From Glandiceps talaboti (Eukaryota; Hemichordata; Enteropneusta; Spengelidae), in assembly GCF_964340395.1 (NCBI RefSeq), contig NC_135566.1, positions 17,520,001 to 17,584,000 on the forward strand: DNA of 64,000 nucleotides, given 5' to 3'. The position numbers and the translations under genes were made by a program. Shown one piece after another: positions 56,764 to 64,000 of the stretch; position 1 is the stretch's first letter; every line of letters starts with the position of its first letter. The notes beneath the pieces are model-generated. The model made no database searches, was not told where the DNA came from, and saw only the letters and a list, made by a program, of their open reading frames with translations.

Positions 56764-56904
56764 TTATATTATATCATGCTACTATGCGCCATTCTGATTG
56801 GATAATAACTGTGGTAAAATCCCATTTTACCACGGCTGGCAGTGGTAAAATGGGCCCCTAAACTAGGGGCATAGAATGGCGCATAGTAGCATGATATAAT
56901 ATAA
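56764..56904. repeat. Palindrome 2 (141 bp) with inner hairpin
   Basis: Perfect 32-bp arms (56764-56795 and 56873-56904). The core holds a second hairpin, gtggtaaaatccc/gggattttaccac-like. Confidence 0.9.
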
Positions 56905-57051
56905 GTATATGTTATTTGCCAAATACCGTTCCATATCTTGCTGCGAGAGGTAATTTTTCCGGTAATAACGGAGAGCCGGAGGCGAGCCGTTATACCGAAA
57001 AATTAACTCGAGCAGCAAGATGTGGAACAGTATTTGGCAAATAACATACTT
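56903..57051. repeat. Palindrome 3 (149 bp)
   Basis: Arms of about 60 bp from aagtatatgttatttgccaa to the complement ending aataacatactt, with a few mismatches. It starts within the last two bases of palindrome 2. Confidence 0.9.
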
Positions 57052-57437
57052 ATACGTCACCTGCGACGATGAATTAATTTTTGAATGTCTAAAAATGCTG
57101 TTTCATTTTAAATAAAATCACTTCCGCGTTATACTGTTGAGCGTAGTATCATGCACCACTCCGATAACTGCAATGCGGTTGTTTACACGTCAGCCTTAAC
57201 TTTATCATCCAATCAGAGTGCGCGTTTGCTCAGTAGTATGACGTATTGTTTACTATTTGCATATCACTCAGCGATATATTCAAACTTATAACCATCAGCT
57301 GAAAAATGAGTGCGTCTTTGTTTTGCGTACTGTATTCCATTAAATGTACAAAAATGTTCGTGATATGCTTTCTTGTTCTAGTTAGGCAAAAACTGCACCC
57401 TCTGTGGTGGTAATTTTCATATCCTTCATAAATTTAG
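57052..57437. other. Spacer between palindromes 3 and 4
   Basis: No gene seen. It begins with tatacgtcacctg, a word also found at the centre of palindrome 4. Confidence 0.5.
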
Positions 57438-58114
57438 GAATTCAAGTTTACGACCGCGAGTTCGCCGTCACTGGACTTTCGCCGTTCTGTGTGGAATTTT
57501 TGGCTTTTTCCCTGTAACATGAAAAGTACAGTTCAAAGACTTGTTACAATTTATACAACGGTGATATTTTGTTCGGTTGACAACAAATTTGGCATTGGAA
57601 ATGCTGGTTATAAGCTGTATTTCTAGTTGTCTGCTAGATTTGTTTACAGGGGACGTGCAGTGATCACGTGATACAACAAGCAAAAATACGGCTGTTGGTG
57701 AAAAATACGCCTGTGTATCTGCAGGGCTCTCGACCAATCAGAATGCGAGATTGGTGACAGTTGACGTATAATCTTTGTTATACGTCACCTGTCACCAATC
57801 TCGCATTCTGATTGGTCGAGAGCCCTGCAGATACACAGGCGTATTTTTCACCAACAGCCGTATTTTTGCTTGTTGTATCACGTGATCCTGCATGTCCCCT
57901 TGTAAACAAATCTAGCACACAACTAGAGATCGACCAGTATTTCCAATGCTAAATTTGTTGTCAATAGAACAAAATATCACCGTTGTATACATTGTACCAT
58001 GTCTTTGAACTGTACTTTTCATGTCACAGGGAAATAGTCAAAAATTCCACACACAACCGTGAAAGTCCAGTGACGGCGAACGCACGGTCGTCACGCGATC
58101 GTAAACACGAATAC
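57438..58114. repeat. Palindrome 4 (677 bp, arms about 330 bp, loop under 10 bp)
   Basis: Arms 57438-57770 and about 57780-58114 are reverse complements with scattered mismatches. The centre is gacgtata-atctttgt-tatacgtc. Open frames inside are mirror artefacts. Probably a fold-back transposon. Confidence 0.9.
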
Positions 58115-58864
58115 AAATCAACACTTCCAAGCAGCGTCCATGTTTACTGTGAATTATGGGTAATAAAGCTGGGGTCATGGGGTCATTCGTGCCAAAGTGA
58201 TTCAGACATCCAGACCGTGTTGTCTGTTGATATTGTCCAAAAAAAAAATTGACGTCAGCTTATTTCCTAGTGTCGTCTGCTGCAATGAACCATAACATTG
58301 TCAAGCGAACACATTGATAGATATAATTATTTGTCAAAAGCATACAGTTTACAGATATGACTCTGAAACCATGACATTTATGTCAGCTTGTGATCCAGTT
58401 TCACAAAATGTACGCACGTCCTGGGCCGATGTCACCTGGTATGCGGTATGGGTGTACTGCACGGTACGCGGTACTGTATTCATAAGCTTATATTGACGTA
58501 TGCTTATGTATGAAAACCTGGTCCATTTAATGAATAAAATTGCTTAGTTTTTGACGCTAGTTTATTGTTGCTAGTATATGAATTATCTAGATATTTTAAA
58601 ATACACTTCGTCGACAATAAACAACACAATTTAAGTTGAAATCTCTCAGTGATAGATTATTAACCTGTTTTAATAGCAGGAAGTGTACTCCATAGTACAT
58701 ATGAGTGTAACGCTGTGTTAAAGATTACGTCAAACGAATTAAATGTTCTTATAAAAGTTTTACGGAAAATAGAGTACCATCGTCAATATGTAGTAATGAG
58801 AAGGGAATATTTTCTATGAAATCAGTCGTATCTCATTAACATTTTCGTGTGTTGGTTTCTTTAG
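58115..58864. other. Flank upstream of the THAP transposase
   Basis: No gene seen. A polypyrimidine-AG (ggtttctttag) lies directly before the transposase ATG, so an upstream non-coding exon is possible. The transposon's left terminal repeat is not identified. Confidence 0.45.
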
Positions 58865-60520
58865 ATGTCTCACCGAAATTGTGCCGTGTTTGGATGTACC
58901 AATAGCATCTATCACCTTAGTAAGTGGTTGCAGGCTGATTGTGAAACACATGGGTGTATCCACGCAACTGGTTGTTGCGACTGTTCACCACCGTTCACCC
59001 TCTTTCCCTTTCCAACGAAATCACGCGCTCCTGATGTCAGAAGACGTTGGATTAACCTCGTAAATAGACAGGGCATGAAAGGTAAACTATGGCAACCAAA
59101 CTACAACTCTAGAGTTTGTTCTGTACATTTTGTGGATGGCGAGCCAACAGATGTTCATCCCGATCCTACTTTGACGCTCGGCTACAGTAGCAAGACGACC
59201 TCATCAAAACATCGCCCTCTTGTGAAGAGAAACTTGAACGTACCTGAAAAGCGTCGACGCGTCAAAAATGAAAACCAAAAAACTTTAACATCTAAATTCA
59301 TCAAACCATTTAATCAAGAGGGTAACGAAGCTTGTGAAGTCAGTTTACCTGAGGACAATAACATTATTGCCGACCTACCCATCGACTCTAGTGACCAACA
59401 CGGTTTCGACCAACCGCATACAGAACGCGACGCATTATTATTTCATGACTACGACAGTATGTGCCAACAGTGTAAAGAAAAATCTAAAGATATAAAAACC
59501 CTCCGTATGTTAATTTCAAAACTTAAGAAGGACATTATTTTCTATAAAAGTGAACTTTTGAAAAAAGATAAGAAAAAATTTAGTTATGAGCAGATTGATT
59601 CCGATAAGAAATGTAATTTTTATACAGGTGTTCGCAATAAGGCAACTTTTGATGCCTTATATTCAGAGTTAGCTAGTATACTTCCCAAACTAAAGTATTG
59701 GAAGCAGCCAAGTAGAGTATCTACGTCCGTACGCCGTTTTTCTAAATCCCCAAGAAAGTTCGGACCTTCACGAAAACTACCTGGAAAAGACGAGTTTTTG
59801 CTCGTCTTAATGAAGCTACGATTAGGACTTTTACATAGTGACCTAGCGTACCGTTTTGGTATTTCAACGAACACCGTTAGTCGTATATTTGCTACATGGA
59901 TCAAGTTTTTAGCTACAGAGTTGAAGTCCCTCATCTTCAACCCCGACAGATGTATAGTGTGGCAACATCTCCCAAAGAAGTTTTCAACACCACAATTTAA
60001 AGACTGTCGTCATATCATAGACTGTACAGAAGTATTCATTGAAACACCCCGAGATTTCCGTATCCAAGCTGCAACATGGTCAGACTACAAACACCACCAT
60101 ACGATAAAGTATTTAGTCAGTATAATTCCCACCGGTGCATTTAATTACGTATCTATTGGTTGGGGTGGGCGTACCTCTGACGTCCATGTTGTCAGACACT
60201 CTGGCTTTTTAGATATGGTTGAGCCACAAGATATGGTGCTAGCAGATAGGGGCTTTCAAATAGTAGATGACCTCGTCATACGCCACGCCTACTTGCATAT
60301 ACCACCCGGTCGAAAGGGAACAGAACAAATGTCTAAAGTGGACGTTCATAAAACAAAGAAAATTGCCAACCGGCGTATATATATTGAAATGGCAATAAGG
60401 AGATTAAAAACATTTCTGATTTTAAAACATGAAATTCCGATCACACTCGTATACCATTTAGATGAAATTGTCACTTGCTGCGCTGCTTTATGCAATTTAT
60501 ATCCGCCACTTTGTAAATAA
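58865..60520 (+). CDS. THAP-domain DDE transposase (ISL2EU-like)
   Basis: 551 codons from ATG, intact. THAP zinc finger with C6, C11, C85, H88 and the FP-FP (47-50) patch; acidic linker; coiled coil at about 205-235; helix-turn-helix at about 310-345 (LAYRFGISTNTVSRIF); DDE_4-type catalytic core with D386 (IIDCTE), D461 (LADRGF) and E508 (YIEMAIRRLK). All catalytic residues are present, so the enzyme could be active. The neighbour at 61640-63697 on the other strand has a YqaJ nuclease, the partner reported for ISL2EU elements. A domesticated host gene is a less likely alternative. Confidence 0.88.
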   Translation: MSHRNCAVFGCTNSIYHLSKWLQADCETHGCIHATGCCDCSPPFTLFPFPTKSRAPDVRRRWINLVNRQGMKGKLWQPNYNSRVCSVHFVDGEPTDVHPDPTLTLGYSSKTTSSKHRPLVKRNLNVPEKRRRVKNENQKTLTSKFIKPFNQEGNEACEVSLPEDNNIIADLPIDSSDQHGFDQPHTERDALLFHDYDSMCQQCKEKSKDIKTLRMLISKLKKDIIFYKSELLKKDKKKFSYEQIDSDKKCNFYTGVRNKATFDALYSELASILPKLKYWKQPSRVSTSVRRFSKSPRKFGPSRKLPGKDEFLLVLMKLRLGLLHSDLAYRFGISTNTVSRIFATWIKFLATELKSLIFNPDRCIVWQHLPKKFSTPQFKDCRHIIDCTEVFIETPRDFRIQAATWSDYKHHHTIKYLVSIIPTGAFNYVSIGWGGRTSDVHVVRHSGFLDMVEPQDMVLADRGFQIVDDLVIRHAYLHIPPGRKGTEQMSKVDVHKTKKIANRRIYIEMAIRRLKTFLILKHEIPITLVYHLDEIVTCCAALCNLYPPLCK

Positions 60521-60634
60521 AAAGAATTTAATAACGACTTTATTGTATATGTATATTTATAATGTTCATTCTACGTTATAACCTGTTCCGTTAGCTTTGA
60601 GTTTGGCATATTCGTGAGTGCGAAATAGTGTCAA

Positions 60635-60639
<5 letters not shown>

Positions 60640-60702
<63 letters not shown>
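60640..60702. repeat. (CA)n microsatellite
   Basis: About thirty uninterrupted CA units followed by TATATATA. Confidence 0.97.
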
Positions 60703-60708
<6 letters not shown>

Positions 60709-61518
60709 AGCTAGTTTAGTACGTATACTACAGTTACTAGTACTACGATCATCTCATAGTAATAGTAACACTGTCGTATAGGAACTAGACTAAAGCTTAG
60801 CCTTTTTACTGCCCTGTCTAGAGACATCGTTAGCTGATTTGTACCTTCTAGAATACGACAAGCTAGCGATGTTTCTATCTCGGCAGCGCAGTAAACAGCC
60901 AAACATAAGCTTATATGTCGATTGATAATTTCATCCAAAAATTGTATCCAATTTTTTTTTCATGACGAAAACGATGCTCGAGATTCACAAGCGAGAGTTT
61001 GATGACCAATGAATATACTTGGGCAAAAGGCAGTAAATCAATTTTATTCATACATTTATTGTTGAAATGATTGTTAATTAAACTTGTGTGAAAGGGGCGG
61101 AGTCTAGTCTATTGCTCAACTGACACTGTAAGACGCAAATGAGTTTGGAGAATTTCTATTACTTCATACATCGGGTCATTATAGGTGATACAGAATGTTA
61201 ATTCTGACAAAATAATTGACAAACGACAATGGATAATGTAATATGATTAAAATATAAATAGTCGTTGTTTTAATAACCAGTATATCTATGTATTAAAGGA
61301 ACATTACAATTCACAGTTTAACAGTTTAATGTTTTTCCTTATTCAATGGATACAAGCACATACACGTCGTCTCCTGTATTACAAAGTAACGTACCTATCA
61401 ATGCTAAACTAGAGCTTACATAGCTGTCTTCCTATGTCCGGCAGTCGATAAAAAATATATATAGAAGACGATTTTGACAACCATCAATTTAAAAGCTGGG
61501 AAAACTAGGTTTAGAAAT

Positions 61519-61532
61519 GCACACACACACAC

Positions 61533-61568
<36 letters not shown>

Positions 61569-61624
61569 GCACACACACACACACACATACGCACACACAC
61601 ACACACACACACACGCGAGCGCGC
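61519..61624. repeat. (CA)n microsatellite with ACGC steps, then (GC)n
   Basis: CA units with occasional ACGC and ATACGC interruptions, ending in gcgagcgcgcgcc 16 bases before the YqaJ gene stop. Z-DNA-prone. Confidence 0.95.
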
Positions 61625-61639
61625 GCCTGAGTATTTGAC

Positions 61640-62979
61640 TTACGTCTGAATTAAGACACACGAATCACAAAGCCAAAGTTCACCAATTTTCCCAAGTTGT
61701 TCGGGTGTCAATATTGATGCACATTTAAAATGTATCCACATTCTACATCCATCACATTGAATACTACGCTGATCAAATTTGACAATTTCGTCTTCTTCTA
61801 GGCAAATTTCAAGACATGATGGACATGTAACTATTTCATCTACTATCACCTTTCTTTTGCTACTTTGTTGTTTTGTTGACGTCTCGTTCATAGTTTTCTT
61901 TATATCACCTGTAACAAGCTCAATAGCTAAATAATTAGAGAAAAAATAGTCTAACGATTGGACAACACTCTTCCAGTAATCTTCATCAAAATATATCCTT
62001 TCGAGATGAAATCCATGAGATGTATGAACAAAAAAATCACACCACTTATTCCCTGTCATCGCCATTTGCCCCATAACCTGCATATAATAAGCGCTAGCAT
62101 GGTTTTGTTTTAACGTCACTCTATTTCCCATCCTTACTAAATAATCGGGATTCCCCGCCCCAGGTGCACAGTGTGCAATGGACCGAGGACACTTACATTC
62201 TAACTGCCCCTGACCGCAACATTTACAGTGTACTAATAAATCAGGGGTTCCTCCCAGATAAGGTCTTTTATTATCAATGAAGATTCCACACTGTCTCGTT
62301 GACACCCCTACGTGAGTTCTCTTTAATATTTCAACGTATTTTTCTTTTGCGATGGGCTCCATGTAGCGGCCATGTTTGAGTGAGGGTAGGTCTGGGTTTA
62401 CGGTTTGATAACCCATAAGCCTACAAATCATACTTGCAGTTTGTTTACTTCTATGAGAATGTTGGTCCCTTAATGTATTCACTTTTGTGTAAACTGAGTA
62501 GAAATTGGATGCTGTGATTCTACCTGCCCTTACCCCATGCCACATAACACTATCACTCTGTTTCGTTGTATTTGTTTCAATGAAAGCAATATCATCATTA
62601 GAATATTTAGGGAGAGAATCGAGAAAAGATTTCAATTTTCCGCGCGTGTACTGGTCTTCACTAGATGATGCTTGTGCCAAATCGATTAAACTAACTGGTT
62701 TTTTACAAATATATTCAGAGTCAGCGAAGTCGGTCGGATGTTCATTCTGTAGATGACAGTCAGTATGTATGCCATTCTCATTATGACTAGGTGTCGCAGT
62801 TGTTTGTGGTTCAGGGTCAGTCGTTGTCATTTTCTCGAACATTGAGAATAAACAAGCATTTGGTATTGTTGCACGCAATTTATGTTCTAAATTCACACTA
62901 ACAGAGCCGACCCTGTGGTTTTCCGCCAGGGGGTTATACATTCGTTTCCTGGCGTCGACCAGTTTTCTTGCAGTGGACC
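61640..62979 (-). CDS. YqaJ gene, downstream exon (nuclease and PHD finger)
   Basis: Begins after acceptor TTTGTAG and ends at TAA 61640. Intact, with all nuclease-core residues. Confidence 0.82.
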
Positions 62980-63697
62980 CTACAAACAAAACGAGAAAAG
63001 GTGGGTATTTAACGTGACATATATACCATTACATTTTTTTTCATACAGGACGACGCATTGATCATTATTGATTGCTATATACACGTAAATCTGTGTTCTC
63101 CTCGGTCTTTCGATATATCGAAACGATTATCATAACACAACTAGAAAATTCATCCACTGGATGAATAAAGGTAGGACATACTATTATCAAAATGAAATAT
63201 ATGTGACCCCTCTCAATTATTTTGATAGCGAATGCGTCAGTCAGTTATTGTTTATTCACAGGAAGAAATCATTTTTTCTTAGGATTAGAACTCAGGCTGA
63301 CGCGTTCATTGAGTAATTGGTATCCAGCTTTATATATGTGTTACATGGTAAAGTATTAATGCAGTACCGTTAACGACAGTCAAATAGACAATAAATAAGG
63401 TTGGGGTAATAGTAGACAAGTTTACAAGTTGAACAGCATACGACATACAAGAGTAAAAAAAATGCATTTGCAAGTAACGGCTGAAATTTTTCGTACTGTA
63501 GACACGAACCTGCTGTGTTGTATTTTGCTTGTTTGAAAGACATTTCACGAACCATAAGTGGATCTACGTTTGTCTTTTTTTGTGGGACATTCCATTTACA
63601 GCTTACATCAGTACAGCTCGGGTTAGACATGCCGGTTCTGTTGGCGGCCTCAACTCGAAAAAGCAAAGCTGTCACATGGCTACACGTTTCACCCAGA
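61640..63697 (-). CDS. YqaJ-type nuclease with PHD finger (ISL2EU second protein), two exons, 5' end open
   Basis: Exon 63697-63510 and exon 62979-61640 join in phase. The first exon reads [26 protein letters not shown] and [14 protein letters not shown], the segment that precedes YqaJ in such animal proteins. The second has [15 protein letters not shown], a PD-(D/E)xK-type nuclease core (GGTPD with D250, LECKC with E264 and K266, counted from 62989), and a C-terminal PHD finger (CPSC, QCDGC, WIHFKC, WLCDSC at about 409-446). An ATG start is not seen, so an earlier exon probably lies beyond 63700. It likely processes DNA ends for transposition (inference). Confidence 0.8.
63510..63697 (-). 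CDS. YqaJ gene, upstream exon
   Basis: 188 nt between acceptor CCGCTAG and donor GTTCGTG. The leftover G joins GG of the next exon to give Gly. Residues SLGETCSHV resemble a SWIM-like zinc motif end. Confidence 0.65.
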
Positions 63698-63699
63698 CT

Positions 63700-64000
63700 A
63701 GCGGAATAACAAGAGAATAGTGAAGTGTTTAATAACCATTATTTCATTCAGAGTATGGAAGTTTTTTTTTTTTAAAAAGAACAAATCATAGTGATACACG
63801 TAATTTCGATTAATAGGCTACATACTCCATCGGTAAAATAGAATGTAAAATTAAAATGACATAAAGTAAAGGTACTATAGTAGTTATTAACATGTGGCAC
63901 ATTTTGCCATTATGAAGTACAAATATCAATAACGATACAGCTTAACCTTTCAAAATTCCGATGACACAATACATGTACCATGATGTGGTATATTTTGATG
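63700..64000. other. Right edge, no gene seen
   Basis: AT-rich. The 5' exon(s) of the YqaJ gene may lie here or beyond; none could be supported. Confidence 0.4.

Larger units (their letters stand above)
60521..61639. other. Convergent intergenic space between transposase and YqaJ gene
   Basis: Holds (AC)n runs at 60640-60702 and AATAAA just after the transposase stop (about 60517-60522), a probable polyadenylation signal. No gene seen. Confidence 0.6.

Noticed and set aside
57468-58252. Two mirror-like 89-codon open frames
   Set aside because: They are the two arms of palindrome 4 read on opposite strands.

Overview
The window is animal genomic DNA. It is AT-rich and intron-containing, with consensus GT/AG splice sites whose codon phases match across exons, and it is dense in transposons and microsatellites. 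An NXPE-family gene pair, a FERRY3 (C12orf4) homologue, Ngaro-like and Ty3/Gypsy retroelements, and a THAP/YqaJ DNA transposon (ISL2EU type) fit a metazoan. A marine invertebrate deuterostome (hemichordate or amphioxus-like) is my best guess, but the sequence does not settle the species.

Layout. (1) 1-7,800: the 5' two-fifths to half of a FERRY3/C12orf4 homologue on the minus strand, six exons with perfectly compatible phases; the 3' end lies outside the window. Its introns hold a long inverted repeat (3,224-4,690), a minisatellite and a dispersed repeat. (2) 7,900-9,800: intergenic, with a 607-bp terminal-inverted-repeat element. (3) 9,840-18,975: segmental-duplication copy A, carrying NXPE gene 1 (minus strand; exon 1 encodes a membrane anchor, exon 2 the whole extracellular NXPE/PC-esterase region). 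(4) 19,000-24,900: a decayed LINE interrupted by a decayed tyrosine-recombinase element and a tandem repeat of about 510 bp. (5) 24,905-31,325: partial copy B of the same duplication (intron sequence only), split by a complete Ngaro-like retrotransposon with A1-ORFs-B1-A2-B2 split direct repeats. (6) 31,690-56,610: copy C, carrying NXPE gene 2, whose single visible intron has received a young 12.4-kb env-bearing Gypsy element (36,016-48,456) in antisense orientation. Copy C also has a 1.6-kb hAT-like insertion proved by the empty site in copy A. (7) 56,617-58,114: four palindromes in a row. (8) 58,865-63,697: a THAP-DDE transposase and a convergent YqaJ nuclease-PHD gene, together resembling an ISL2EU DNA transposon.

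The most interesting object is the Gypsy element. Its two 711-bp LTRs differ at one position. It has gag and pol joined by a canonical A-AAA-AAC -1 slippery site, an integrase GPY/F plus chromodomain reached only through another -1 frame change, an F-type fusion-glycoprotein-like env, and an extra 361-codon gene between pol and env. That gene looks like a helical, ankyrin-like protein ending in an elongin-BC box and a Cullin-5 box, that is, a SOCS box. A transposon-encoded E3-ligase adaptor of this kind would be a Vif-like strategy in an animal LTR retrotransposon, and I know of no described equivalent.
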